The position numbers and the translations under genes were made by a program. DNA of 64,000 bases from JBOFSQ01 sp051651625. GTDB lineage: Bacteria > Planctomycetota > Planctomycetia > Pirellulales > Thermoguttaceae. Below are positions 33,145 through 42,551 of this stretch, in pieces (position 1 is the first letter of the stretch; every line of letters begins with the position of its first letter). The stretch covers positions 16,267 through 80,266 of the forward strand of contig JBOFSQ010000073.1 in assembly GCA_051651625.1 (NCBI GenBank), in the 5' to 3' direction. Below the pieces are notes generated by a model. That model was given only the letters and a program-made list of their open reading frames with translations. It made no database searches and was not told where the DNA came from.

Positions 33145-35871
33145 ATGATCACAACACGTTCGATTTGGCGAGCCGTTTTCGCCGTGGCAATCGTCGCGTC
33201 GTTCACCGCTATGGCGTCCGCCGCGACGACCGTTTCGATCAACGGTAAAACCGTGCTGCCGTCGAACGGTTCGGCGAATGGGACGTGGTTTTTTCACGAC
33301 GGTGACACGCAACTCTTGCTACTCGGTCACAGCGAGCCGACGCCGTGTTATCGCGTCGTCGCGGCGATGCAGCCGGGAGACAAGATTTGCTTCCACGACG
33401 GCGAAACGATCCTGCTCGAACTTCACGCCGAAGACACGAAGAAAACTGTCGATCTCAAAACGTCGCTCCCACTCGATCCGGTGCGGCGTCCTGTTGGCAC
33501 TGAACCGGTCGCGTCGTCGCCAAACTTTCACCCCGCACTCGAAACCGCTCTTGTCGAACACGACTGGGGAATGCAAGACGGAATCAATACTCCACGCGAA
33601 CCGAAAACTTTCGCCGAAGTCATACCAGTTCTCGTGACACGCATCGAAAAACTTCTCGCCAACCTCGCCGAGAACGGCGTGCAAGTGGCGACGTTTGAGA
33701 AACGTCTTCACGACTTGCAAACGAACACCGACGACGAACAGCGTTGGCTCGCGCTCCACCGATTACGCCGCGAGATCGTCTTTGTAAGTCCGCTCTTTCC
33801 GGCGGGGCCGATTCTGTTTGCAAAACACGTCCCGTCGGCGATGAGTCACCAGCTCACGCAAGTCTACGGTTACGCCGCGCGGCCCGGCGGCGGACTCTTT
33901 GTTCTCGAAAACCCCGGAACGTCGATGCAAGTTCGTTCGCTCACCGAAGGAAAACTTCCCGCCGGAAACTTCATGCATCCAGAAGTCAGCTTCGACGGCA
34001 CAAAAATCTTCTTCGCATTTTGCGACGCAGCGAAGTCGCCAAGTGCCTGGCGCGACCCCGATGCGATGAACCGCTGGTATCACATCTACGAGATGAACGC
34101 CGATGGCACCGGACTGCGAAAACTAACCGACGGCGAGTTCGACGACTTCTCACCGACGCCACTCCCCGACGGGACGCTGATGTGCGTCTCAACGCGGCGC
34201 GGCGGATTCCACCGCTGCGGCGGCGGGCCGTGTTACGTCTACACGCTCGCAACTCTCGATCCGAAAACTGCACCGCAAACGCCACCAACGCCAATCTCGT
34301 TTCACGAAACGAACGAGTGGGACCCCACGCCACTCAACGACGGTCGCATCGTCTACACACGTTGGGACTACGTTGACCGCGACGCCGTTTTCTATCAGCA
34401 ACTTTGGTCGGTGCGGCAAGACGGCTCCGACGTTCGCATCTACTACGGCAACAACACTTTTGTTCCGTGCGGCGTGTGGGAGGCACGCGCGATTCCGAAC
34501 TCGTCAAAGGTGATGGCAACCGCGGGGCCGCATCACGGAATGTCGGCGGGGTCGATCATCGTTCTCGACACGACTCTCGGCGTTGACGGCGACGCGCCGA
34601 TAACTCGCGTCACGCCCGACGCACGTTTTCCAGAAGGCGAAACGCTTCTTGCGATGGGGATTCCACTGCCAACACCAAGCGACTTCGATTCGCCCATCGC
34701 GTCGCACTGGGACGCCGTTAATCGTCCCGACCGCCCTGCAAACCGCGAAACCGTCGCTCCCGAAGCGGAACGACGCTGGCCCGGTCACTGTTACAAATCG
34801 CCGTTCCCGCTCGCCGAAAATGCGTTCATCGTGTCGTACAGCTTCGACACGTTACGCGGTGAACCGGGGCCGAACATCCCAAACATGTTTGGGATTTATT
34901 TTGCCGATGCGTTCGGCAACAAAGAACTGATCTACCGCGACCCGAACATCTCAAGCGTTTGGGCAAAACCGCTCGCACCGCGTACACCGCCGATGGCGAC
35001 ACCGCCGCGACTCGTGAGCGATCACGATAGCGACGTAGCGACGTTCTCGCTTCACAACGTCTACGAGAGTTGGCCCGCGCTGCCGCGTGGCGACGACGAC
35101 AAGATCACCGCGCTTCGTATAATTCAAGTGCTACCGAAGACGACGCCAAATGCGAACGACCCGATGGTCGGTGCGGCGTTTGCGTCGCCGGCGAAGCAAG
35201 TGCTCGGAACTGTTCCTGTCGAAGACGACGGGAGTGCGTTCTTTGAGTGTCCGCCGAAAACGCCGGTTCTATTTCAAGCACTCGACGCGCGAGGCCGCGC
35301 GGTGCAAACGATGCGAAGCCTCACATATTTGCAACACGGCGAGCAGATGAGTTGTCTCGGTTGCCACGAAAACCGAATGCAAACGCTCAATCCGCGTGCG
35401 ACGGCGAAGGCGTTGCAGCGACCACCTTCAAAGATTGCGGCTGGCCCCGACGGCAGCAAGCCGATGAGTTTTCCGATTCTCGTTCAGCCGGTTCTCGACA
35501 AGCACTGCGTTTCTTGTCACAGTGAAAACGCTGGCAACGAGAAGAACGCTGGCGTCGTTCTCACTGGCGAGCCGGAAGGTGCGTTTTCGCGGTCGTATAA
35601 CGCGCTGGTGCCTCGCACGGCGTACTCGGCGTGGACGATGCCGGAAGGGAATCACGAACCGCTGACCGAACCGAATCGCTTCGGTGCTCGTGTGAGTTCG
35701 CTTGTCAAACTTCTCGACGCTGGCCATCACGACGTTTCGCTCTCGCCCGACGATTGGGAACGACTCAACACTTGGATCGACTCCAACGCCCTCTTCTACG
35801 GCACATTCAACCGTGAAAACCAACAACGCCAACTCCGCGGCGAACGCATCGCGGGGCCAGATTTGGAGTAG
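33145..35871 (+). CDS. HzsA-like beta-propeller cytochrome (fourth paralogue)
   Basis: A 908-residue exported protein. I prefer the ATG at 33145 to the GTG at 33121 because it opens the signal peptide MITTRSIWRAVFAVAIVASF. The first ~110 residues of the mature part form a beta-rich domain without clear discoidin features. The propeller follows with YTRWDYVDR and repeated DGT...GLRKLT-type elements. C-type heme sites are CLGCH (737-741) and CVSCH (788-792). It sits alone, far from the other three, and just after the methyltransferase-HNH gene. Substrate and electron partner unknown. Its C-terminus is close to a partial repeat of the inverted-repeat family (35900). Confidence 0.85.
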   Translation: MITTRSIWRAVFAVAIVASFTAMASAATTVSINGKTVLPSNGSANGTWFFHDGDTQLLLLGHSEPTPCYRVVAAMQPGDKICFHDGETILLELHAEDTKKTVDLKTSLPLDPVRRPVGTEPVASSPNFHPALETALVEHDWGMQDGINTPREPKTFAEVIPVLVTRIEKLLANLAENGVQVATFEKRLHDLQTNTDDEQRWLALHRLRREIVFVSPLFPAGPILFAKHVPSAMSHQLTQVYGYAARPGGGLFVLENPGTSMQVRSLTEGKLPAGNFMHPEVSFDGTKIFFAFCDAAKSPSAWRDPDAMNRWYHIYEMNADGTGLRKLTDGEFDDFSPTPLPDGTLMCVSTRRGGFHRCGGGPCYVYTLATLDPKTAPQTPPTPISFHETNEWDPTPLNDGRIVYTRWDYVDRDAVFYQQLWSVRQDGSDVRIYYGNNTFVPCGVWEARAIPNSSKVMATAGPHHGMSAGSIIVLDTTLGVDGDAPITRVTPDARFPEGETLLAMGIPLPTPSDFDSPIASHWDAVNRPDRPANRETVAPEAERRWPGHCYKSPFPLAENAFIVSYSFDTLRGEPGPNIPNMFGIYFADAFGNKELIYRDPNISSVWAKPLAPRTPPMATPPRLVSDHDSDVATFSLHNVYESWPALPRGDDDKITALRIIQVLPKTTPNANDPMVGAAFASPAKQVLGTVPVEDDGSAFFECPPKTPVLFQALDARGRAVQTMRSLTYLQHGEQMSCLGCHENRMQTLNPRATAKALQRPPSKIAAGPDGSKPMSFPILVQPVLDKHCVSCHSENAGNEKNAGVVLTGEPEGAFSRSYNALVPRTAYSAWTMPEGNHEPLTEPNRFGARVSSLVKLLDAGHHDVSLSPDDWERLNTWIDSNALFYGTFNRENQQRQLRGERIAGPDLE

Positions 35872-35899
35872 TTCAGGTTCGGCATAGCCAGCCAGTTCA

Positions 35900-35967
35900 G
35901 GTTCGGCATAGCCGAACCCTCCAGATGTCATACGCCGCAGGCGTGGAGGGTTCGGCTATGCCGAACC
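35900..35967. mobile_element. Partial copy D of the inverted-repeat element (core hairpin)
   Basis: The core hairpin GGTTCGGCATAGCCGAACC...GGTTCGGCTATGCCGAACC is present without the GACCTGTTCGGAAAC ends, preceded by a second, partial GGTTCGGCATAGCC start at 35876. It lies between convergent genes. Confidence 0.65.
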
Positions 35968-35980
35968 GCTGTTCTGGTGC

Positions 35981-37402
35981 TCACCACCCAAACATCATCC
36001 GGCACAAACGCTTTAGCCACGGCGATTCCATCTGTTCCATCATCCACGTTTCTGCGACACGCTTTGAGAGGAAACCCATCGTCGGGAACGAGTGCTGAAG
36101 CATCATAACATTGTGCATGCTGAGCCGCTGCTGAATCGCAAGTGCCCACTCGTTGATCATCTCGCCGCTCCCTTCGCCGACAATCGTCGCACCAAGAATG
36201 CGTCCCCACGGCGAGACCAAAACTTTGACGTGACCAGTGGCAATAGATTCAGCTATCGCCGCACCGTAGTCGTCGTAACGTGCAATGATGGTTTTGTACT
36301 TCGTACCCGCTTCGTCGAGCTGTCGCGCACTGGCACCAACACGCGAAATCGCTGGCTCCGTGAAGACCGTCCACGGGACGACGTAGTTCTGAAACCGCCG
36401 CTTGAACGGAAACGGTATCATACAGTTCATCAGCGCGATCATCCCTTGGTGCATAGCGGCGTGTGAAAACTGATGATGCCCGTTGCAGTCGCCACACGCA
36501 TAGATGCGTTTGTTCGTCGTTCGCAAAAACGGATCGACGGTGATGCCACGCGACGTGTGCGCAACGTTTGCTTTGTCGAGTGCGAGTTCGTCAAAGTCGA
36601 ATCGTCGTCCTAGCGCGGCGAGAACGCGATCCGTTTCAATATGCGTACCGAGACTCGTTTCAAGAACGGTGCCGCTACTCGTTTTCGTGAAGCGAACCGG
36701 CTGGCAATCGCGGTGTAAACGAACGCCGTCTTTTTCGAGTTGCTTTTCGAGGAGCGTTGTAGAGTCAGGGTCTTCACGCCACATCAGTCGCGGCCCGCGA
36801 AAGACGAGATCGACCGCACTGCCGAGTCGTGCAAACGCCTGCGCCATTTCGCACGCAATCGCGCCGCCGCCGAGAACGAGCAGTCGCGGTGGAACTTTGT
36901 CGAGCTTGAACATGTTCTCGTTCGTTAACGGATCAATGTCGTGAATGCCCGGAATGTTTGGGACTTCTGGGCGAGTCCCGACGCAGAGGAAGATACGTTT
37001 GGCGGTGATTTCTCGCCCCGCAACGGACACGGTTTGCGGCCCGACGAACGTTGCCGCTCCTTGCTGATAAACCATGTCAACACGCGAAAACATTCCGAGT
37101 GTTTTCTTTTCGGAGATGTACTTGAGCGACTCCGCGATCTGCCCGAACGGGTCGCGGACGGCGGGTTTTGCCACGGTTTCGAGTTGCATCGCACTGAGTT
37201 TGTCGAACGCGGCTCGCGCCTTCGCCATTCGCAAAAGTGCCTTGCTCGGAATGCAACCGACGTTCATACACTCGCCGCCAACGTGATCGCGCTCGATACC
37301 GCAAACACGCAACCCCATCGCCGCACCCATCAGCGACACCGCCATCCCCGCTGGGCCAAGACCGATTACTAATACGTCGTATGTGTTTGATTGTTTTGGC
37401 AT
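35981..37402 (-). CDS. Flavin disulfide reductase-like protein (LPD-like, non-canonical active site)
   Basis: A 473-residue class I pyridine nucleotide-disulfide oxidoreductase: FAD-binding LVIGLGPAGMA, the redox cysteines in GGECMNVGCIPSKALL, NAD-binding LVLGGGAIACEMAQAF, and the C-terminal interface domain. Canonical lipoamide dehydrogenases have HxHPTxxE near the C-terminus. Here the corresponding phrase is LQHSFPTMGF, so the catalytic His and Glu are Phe and Phe. It may therefore work differently, for example like MerA-type or other divergent members, or use a small thiol. There is no mercury or pyruvate-dehydrogenase gene nearby. Good GGAGA ribosome binding site. Confidence 0.75.
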   Translation of the reverse strand: MPKQSNTYDVLVIGLGPAGMAVSLMGAAMGLRVCGIERDHVGGECMNVGCIPSKALLRMAKARAAFDKLSAMQLETVAKPAVRDPFGQIAESLKYISEKKTLGMFSRVDMVYQQGAATFVGPQTVSVAGREITAKRIFLCVGTRPEVPNIPGIHDIDPLTNENMFKLDKVPPRLLVLGGGAIACEMAQAFARLGSAVDLVFRGPRLMWREDPDSTTLLEKQLEKDGVRLHRDCQPVRFTKTSSGTVLETSLGTHIETDRVLAALGRRFDFDELALDKANVAHTSRGITVDPFLRTTNKRIYACGDCNGHHQFSHAAMHQGMIALMNCMIPFPFKRRFQNYVVPWTVFTEPAISRVGASARQLDEAGTKYKTIIARYDDYGAAIAESIATGHVKVLVSPWGRILGATIVGEGSGEMINEWALAIQQRLSMHNVMMLQHSFPTMGFLSKRVAETWMMEQMESPWLKRLCRMMFGW

Positions 37403-37599
37403 GAATTGTCTCCGTAATTGAGGGCACTTCGTTGATGCTGTACATCACGTCACAAAGTTGGCATTCGGAATTTTACCACGTAGAAACAGAGGGCACGGAG
37501 AGAATTTGTCTTCTCCGTGTCTCCGTGGTGCAACAAAAAGAAGTAGAGCGAATCGAAAATATCAGGTCAGTGGTGGTGCGCGGTATATGTCAGTGATGA

Positions 37600-37634
37600 T
37601 TCGGGCACTCGCTTACGCTTCGCGTTCTTATTCG
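37600..37634. repeat. Dispersed copy of the 31-bp repeat
   Basis: Complement of the CACGAAGCGTAAGCGAGTG core in the 243-base spacer before cdsA, next to a short inverted repeat around CTCCGTGTCTCCGTGG near 37516. Confidence 0.65.
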
Positions 37635-37645
37635 GGGGCAGCACT

Positions 37646-38611
37646 TCACTTATGTGGGCAGACGAGGCCGAAAGTCCAGAGGGCGTAGGCGACGGGGGCG
37701 GCCATGAGGATTGAGTCGAAGATGTCGAGCATCCCGCCGAGTCCGGGGAGCCAGCGGCTAGAGTCTTTGCGGGCAACGTCGCGCTTCAGCATCGACTCCG
37801 CCAAGTCGCCGCAGTAACCGGCGAGTGCAATCAAAATCCCGAACAGAAGCCAGCCCCACATCGGCGTCGGTTGCAAGTTTTCAAAAAGCGATGTCTTCGC
37901 TCGCGTGAGCGGCATGATCAGTTCAAACCAGATCGCCGACGCCAACACCGCCGCCGCAACACCGCCACAAAAACCTTCCATCGTCTTGCCCGGACTGATG
38001 CCGGGATTGATCTTGTGACGCCCAAAAAGTTTGCCAACGAAGTATGCGCCCGAATCCGCTGCCTTCACAACCGCGACGAGCGAAAGAAGCGCAGCAATCC
38101 CGTGCGCGACGCGAAGCTGAACCAAAAACGTCGATAGCAAACCGATGTAGACAATCACAAACACCGCGCCGCTCAAGTGGATCGACGTATGGAGTGGCCC
38201 GTTCTTTTGCACGCGAAAACGCTGCATCTCCGCAACGAACGCAATGAGGAGTCCACCGGCGACAGCGAGAAGCGTCGCCACGCTTGAAGTCGCGGCCCAG
38301 TCCCAGCCGCGCGGCGAAATCGCAATCCCTTGCGACAACTTCCACTGTTGCCAGATGCACGCAAGCCAACTCACGAGCATCATCATCGCCACACTCAAAA
38401 AGACAGCACGCCGCCTCGGATGAACTCCCGCCGCGTGAAGCAGGTCGAGAAGCTCGTCACACAAAAGCCACTGGCAAACCAAGTAGAGCGGCAGCAACAC
38501 CACGCCACGCGGAACCGGCGAAACAACCGTGTCCGACAAATACATGTCGAGCCACGCGACCACCGCCACGACAACCACCGTCGGAATGCCAACCAAAATC
38601 CGCGTCCACAT
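37646..38611 (-). CDS. cdsA: Phosphatidate cytidylyltransferase
   Basis: A 321-residue membrane enzyme with about eight hydrophobic helices. The family signature is at its C-terminal end: AESMLKRDVARKDSSRWLPG, then LGGMLDIFDSILMAAP with the metal-binding Asp residues. It makes CDP-diacylglycerol from phosphatidic acid and CTP for phospholipid synthesis. It lies 19 bp after map and follows adk and map on the same strand, a compact cytoplasmic/membrane operon. Length is slightly above the E. coli enzyme (285). Confidence 0.9.
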   Translation of the reverse strand: MWTRILVGIPTVVVVAVVAWLDMYLSDTVVSPVPRGVVLLPLYLVCQWLLCDELLDLLHAAGVHPRRRAVFLSVAMMMLVSWLACIWQQWKLSQGIAISPRGWDWAATSSVATLLAVAGGLLIAFVAEMQRFRVQKNGPLHTSIHLSGAVFVIVYIGLLSTFLVQLRVAHGIAALLSLVAVVKAADSGAYFVGKLFGRHKINPGISPGKTMEGFCGGVAAAVLASAIWFELIMPLTRAKTSLFENLQPTPMWGWLLFGILIALAGYCGDLAESMLKRDVARKDSSRWLPGLGGMLDIFDSILMAAPVAYALWTFGLVCPHK

Positions 38612-38630
38612 CGGTTGTTCTCACGTTTGA

Positions 38631-39452
38631 TTACGTCGGTTGAAACAAATACGGTTTGATGTCGATTTTTTCGTGTTCGTAGATCGGTGGGCCGGTCAGG
38701 ATCGACACTCCGGTGCGCGTTACTGCGATGGTGTGTTCAAAGTGGGCACTGAGCGAACGGTCTACGGTTCGGATTGTCCAGTGGTCGGGTTCGGTGACGA
38801 TTTTGTTTGAGCCGATAGTCACCATCGGTTCGATGGCGAGGACGAGACCGGGTTGAATCCGAAAGTCGCCGCGTTTGAGCAGGTCGTTGCAAACGAAGTT
38901 TGGAACTTGCGGGTCTTCGTGCATCGTTCGCCCGATCCCGTGGCCGACAAGTTTTTCGACGACCGAAAACTGGTGACGTTTAACAAACGACTCCATCTTC
39001 CGCGCGACCTGACTCCAGAGTTTTGCACGCGGCAATTCCGTGACGGCGACATCGAGCGTCTTCGACGTTACATCGAGGAGCGTCGTCACCTGCGGCGTGA
39101 TCTCGCCGACAGGGAACGTCACCGCAGCGTCGCCGCACCAGCCGTCGAATATGCAGCCGGTGTCGATGCTGATGATGTCGCCGGGTTTGAGCACGCGATT
39201 ACTCGGAATCCCGTGAACAATCTGTTCGTTGACGCTGATGCACGTCGTCGCCGGAAACGGTACTTTTCCCGGAACTCCCTTGAAGAGCGGCGTAGCGTTT
39301 TGGTCGGCGAAGAAACGCTCGACCTGCGCGTCCACCGCCATCGTCGTCACACCCGGCCTGACCCACGTTGCCGCTATCCGCAGCGCGTGCCAAACAAGAA
39401 GCCCCGAACGGCGCATCTTTAGAAGTTCACGATCAGAACGTAACGCGATCAC
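38631..39452 (-). CDS. map: Methionine aminopeptidase, type I
   Basis: A 273-residue pita-bread fold aminopeptidase that removes the initiator Met from new proteins. The metal ligands are all visible: Asp in ISIDTGCIFDG, Asp in WCGDAAVTF, His in GHGIGRTMHEDP, Glu in LAIEPMV and Glu in HFEHTIAVT. The substrate-side His is in EQIVHGIPS. The size matches type Ia. The start is a GTG at 39452, which overlaps the adk stop by four bases (GTGA), indicating translational coupling to adk. Confidence 0.92.
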   Translation of the reverse strand: MIALRSDRELLKMRRSGLLVWHALRIAATWVRPGVTTMAVDAQVERFFADQNATPLFKGVPGKVPFPATTCISVNEQIVHGIPSNRVLKPGDIISIDTGCIFDGWCGDAAVTFPVGEITPQVTTLLDVTSKTLDVAVTELPRAKLWSQVARKMESFVKRHQFSVVEKLVGHGIGRTMHEDPQVPNFVCNDLLKRGDFRIQPGLVLAIEPMVTIGSNKIVTEPDHWTIRTVDRSLSAHFEHTIAVTRTGVSILTGPPIYEHEKIDIKPYLFQPT

Positions 39453-40006
39453 GCAATCTTCTCCAAGATTCGTTCGACGCGGGCGAAGATTTCATCGACC
39501 GTTCCCAACCCTTCAACCGTTTGCAGCAACCCTTTTCCTTTGTAGTAGGCGAGGAGTGGCGAGGTTTGGTTGGCGTAACCTTCGAGTCGGGTTTTGATCG
39601 CTTCGGGTTTGTCGTCGGCGCGACCGCGAGACGCGAGACGTTTGAAGAGTTCGTCGTCGGGGACGTTGAGTTCGAGCACGACGTCGAGCGGCGTCTTTTT
39701 GCTGGTGAGCATTGTGTCGAGTGCTTCGGCCTGTGCGATTGTTCGCGGAAAGCCATCGAGCAGAAACCCGCCTTGGCAGTCGGCCTGTTGGAGCCGGTCG
39801 GCGATCATCTGGATTAGAACGTCATCAGGGACGAGTTTTCCGGCAGACATATATTTGTCGGCTTCGAGTCCGATTGGCGTTTTCGCGTCGCGTGTGGCGC
39901 GGAGCATGTCGCCAGTTGAGAGGTGAGTCGGCTTGTACTTGGCGATAATTTTTTCCGCCTGCGTCCCTTTCCCCGCGCCGGGCGGGCCAATGAAAACCAT
40001 ACGCAT
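39449..40006 (-). CDS. adk: Adenylate kinase
   Basis: A 185-residue short-type adenylate kinase with P-loop GPPGAGKGTQ, STGDMLR for AMP binding, GFPRTIAQAEAL, and RLASRGRADDKPEAIKTRL in place of the long LID domain. It balances AMP, ADP and ATP. I take the ATG at 40006 (MRMVFIGPPG) with GGAG upstream; the longer frame to 40222 would give a non-homologous N-terminus. It is the first gene of adk-map-cdsA and is divergent from the ATPase gene at 40163. Confidence 0.92.
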   Translation of the reverse strand: MRMVFIGPPGAGKGTQAEKIIAKYKPTHLSTGDMLRATRDAKTPIGLEADKYMSAGKLVPDDVLIQMIADRLQQADCQGGFLLDGFPRTIAQAEALDTMLTSKKTPLDVVLELNVPDDELFKRLASRGRADDKPEAIKTRLEGYANQTSPLLAYYKGKGLLQTVEGLGTVDEIFARVERILEKIA

Positions 40007-40162
40007 TGTGTTTCTCCGTGAATGTGTGACAGTGATTGAAATACCGTAATGGATTGCAAAGTATACCCAGAGGCGGAATAATGACAAGGGTAGCGTATGC
40101 GGTGCGCAACACCTCCAGCCGCCCCTTGTCATTGCTGCGAAAAAAAGGACAATGGGCGACCT

Positions 40163-41245
40163 ATGGGAATTGAAGTCATCGACATCAGCAAGACGTTCGG
40201 GCGGTTTCGTGCGCTCGACCACGTTTCAATCAAGATCAACGCGGGCGAACTTGTCGCACTCCTCGGACCGTCTGGGAGCGGGAAAACTACGCTCCTCCGC
40301 ATCATCGCCGGTCTTGAACTCCCAGACGACGGGAGCGGCGAAATTCTGTTTCGCGGTCAAGACGTTGCACAGCGGCGCGTCGGCGAACGCGGCGTTGGTT
40401 TCGTCTTTCAGCACTACGCACTCTTTCGTCACATGACGGTCTTTGAGAACATCGCGTTCGGACTTCGCGTCCGCCCCCGTGCGACGCGACCGCCAAACGA
40501 CGTTATCAGTGCCAAAGTGATGGAGCTGCTCCACTTGATTCAGCTCGATTCGATCCCGAACCGTTATCCGCACCAACTTTCGGGCGGGCAACGTCAACGG
40601 GTCGCACTCGCTCGCGCACTCGCCGTTGAACCGAAAGTGTTGCTTCTCGACGAACCGTTCGGCGCACTCGATGCGAAAGTTCGCATCGAACTGCGGCAGT
40701 GGCTGCGACGACTTCACGACGAGATTCACCTCACGAGTGTTTTCGTAACGCACGACCAAGACGAAGCCCTCGAACTCGCCGACCGCGTCGCGGTTATGAG
40801 CAGAGGACGCCTCGAACAATTCGACACGCCCGAAGCGGTGTTTCACCGTCCGCAGACCGAGTTTGTTATGAACTTCCTCGGCTCGGTCAACCAGTTTCAC
40901 GGACGCCTTGAGCACGGAAAAGTCCAGTTTGGGCGTTACGAATACGAAGTCGATTCCGAAAACGTCATCGACGCAGGCGACGGCGACGCCTCGATCTTCG
41001 TCCGTCCGCACGATCTCGACATCTCCACGAAACCTTCGAGTCAGACGGCGAGTATTCGTGCGACAGTCGTTCGCATCCACGCCGCAGGCGCGAGAGTGCG
41101 ACTCGAAGTGACAACCGAAACCGACGACATCATCGTCGCCGAGATCACACACGGCGAACTCGATTCAATGCAGCTCGAACAGGGCCACCGCGTCTACGTC
41201 ACACCAAGAAACTTGCGAGTCTTTGCCGAGACGAGTGCGGGGTGA
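40163..41245 (+). CDS. ABC transporter ATPase, CysA-like (sulfate/thiosulfate type)
   Basis: A 360-residue ATP-binding subunit: Walker A GPSGSGKTTLLR, Q-loop VFQHYALF, signature LSGGQRQRVALARAL, Walker B LLLDEPFGALD, switch His in VFVTHDQDEAL, then a C-terminal TOBE-like beta domain (SIFVRPHDLDI, IRATVVRIHAAGARVRLEV). This resembles CysA and other CUT1/sulfate-type ATPases. There are no permease or binding-protein genes beside it, so the partner membrane proteins must be elsewhere. The ATG at 40163 begins MGIEVIDISKTFG; an upstream reading from 40097 is less likely. Its stop overlaps the start of proB. Confidence 0.85.
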   Translation: MGIEVIDISKTFGRFRALDHVSIKINAGELVALLGPSGSGKTTLLRIIAGLELPDDGSGEILFRGQDVAQRRVGERGVGFVFQHYALFRHMTVFENIAFGLRVRPRATRPPNDVISAKVMELLHLIQLDSIPNRYPHQLSGGQRQRVALARALAVEPKVLLLDEPFGALDAKVRIELRQWLRRLHDEIHLTSVFVTHDQDEALELADRVAVMSRGRLEQFDTPEAVFHRPQTEFVMNFLGSVNQFHGRLEHGKVQFGRYEYEVDSENVIDAGDGDASIFVRPHDLDISTKPSSQTASIRATVVRIHAAGARVRLEVTTETDDIIVAEITHGELDSMQLEQGHRVYVTPRNLRVFAETSAG

Positions 41246-42435
41246 TGGATTTTCATCAAATCTGTGAAAAAAATGGAACAATCGTGAACGAGCATCATTC
41301 GGTTTCTCTATTGCGTAACGAATTGCTAACGACTTCCGATATTGTCGTCGTCAAGGTCGGTACGAACGTCCTAACGGCGGGCGGCGGGCGACTTTCGGAG
41401 TCGCGGATCGTCTCGCTGACAACATCGCTTTCAGACTTGATGCGTCGCGGGAAACGGGTTGTGCTCGTGTCGAGTGGTGCGGTTGCGGCGGGAATGGAGC
41501 GACTCGGATTAACGGAACGCCCCGCAGAACTCCCGCTCTTGCAGGCCGTCGCGGCTGTCGGTCAAGGAACGCTCATCGAAACTTACGAACGTGCGTTCGG
41601 TGCGAACGATGTTCGCGTCGCGCAAGTCTTGCTCACCGCCGACGACTTTTCACATCGGCAGCGTTATCTCAACGCCCGCAACGCGCTGCGTGCGATTCTA
41701 GACTTTCACGCAATCCCAATCATCAACGAAAACGACACCGTAAGTGTCGATGAACTCCACACGACGTTCGGCGACAACGACCGACTCGCATCGCTCGTGG
41801 CGACGCTGTTTGAGTCGCCGCTTCTCATTTTGTTAACGGACGTTGAAGGACTTTTCGACCGCGACCCATCTGATCCGGCGGCGAAGTTGGTGACGCTTGT
41901 TTCTGCTTGGGAGCCGAATCTTTTGGAACTTGTCGCGCCGAAAAAGTCGTCGCGTAGCAAGGGCGGAATGGCGAGCAAGTTGCGTGCGGCGAAACTCGTC
42001 ACTGAAAGTGGCGGCAACTTAATCATCGCAAGCGGCGACCACGACGACACACTCGTTCGCATTTTTGCGGGCGAAGATGTTGGTACGATATTTTTGCAAC
42101 AAGATCATCCGCTTGCGGCGAAGCGTCGTTGGCTGGCGTTTGCGGGACGGGCGCAAGGGACAATCACACTCGACGACGGTGCGGTGCGTGCGGTCATCGA
42201 AAAGCGTAAGAGTCTGCTTCCGATAGGGATCGTCGCAACGAGCGGACGTTTTGAGAAGGGCGACATCGTTTCACTCTGCGACACCAGCGGCACCGAACGC
42301 GGACGCGGCCTCACAAACTACAGCGCGGACGAAGTTGAGAAAATTCGCGGCAAGCGTTCCGACGAAATCGCCGCCACACTAGGCCGCTGCCACTACGAAG
42401 AAGTCGTTCACGCGGATCACATTCACTACGAGTAG
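41245..42435 (+). CDS. proB: Glutamate 5-kinase
   Basis: A 396-residue amino-acid kinase. Nucleotide/substrate blocks are IVVVKVGTNVLTAGGG, VVLVSSGAVAAGMERLGL, PIINENDTVSVDEL and ILLTDVEGLFDRDP, with the family's KGGMASKLRAA. The last ~100 residues (TITLDDGAVRAVIEKRKSLL) are a PUA domain, as in long ProB proteins. It makes gamma-glutamyl phosphate, the first step of proline synthesis. The ATG at 41245 overlaps the previous stop; a GTG at 41284 would give a shorter, more typical N-terminus. proA is not in the window. Confidence 0.9.
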   Translation: MDFHQICEKNGTIVNEHHSVSLLRNELLTTSDIVVVKVGTNVLTAGGGRLSESRIVSLTTSLSDLMRRGKRVVLVSSGAVAAGMERLGLTERPAELPLLQAVAAVGQGTLIETYERAFGANDVRVAQVLLTADDFSHRQRYLNARNALRAILDFHAIPIINENDTVSVDELHTTFGDNDRLASLVATLFESPLLILLTDVEGLFDRDPSDPAAKLVTLVSAWEPNLLELVAPKKSSRSKGGMASKLRAAKLVTESGGNLIIASGDHDDTLVRIFAGEDVGTIFLQQDHPLAAKRRWLAFAGRAQGTITLDDGAVRAVIEKRKSLLPIGIVATSGRFEKGDIVSLCDTSGTERGRGLTNYSADEVEKIRGKRSDEIAATLGRCHYEEVVHADHIHYE

Positions 42436-42551
42436 ACCTTCTCTTCGTCGTACCGCGAAAACACAGCAATAACGCCAGCATCGCTGTCGCCGCGAATACC
42501 ATTTCACTCTTGGTACAAAAGAAAGACCTACCTATGGCTACCAAACGGATG

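Noticed and set aside
42311..42544. 77-codon minus-strand frame beginning with a hydrophobic stretch
   Set aside because: It overlaps the 3' end of proB on the opposite strand and becomes Arg-rich junk after the first 25 residues.
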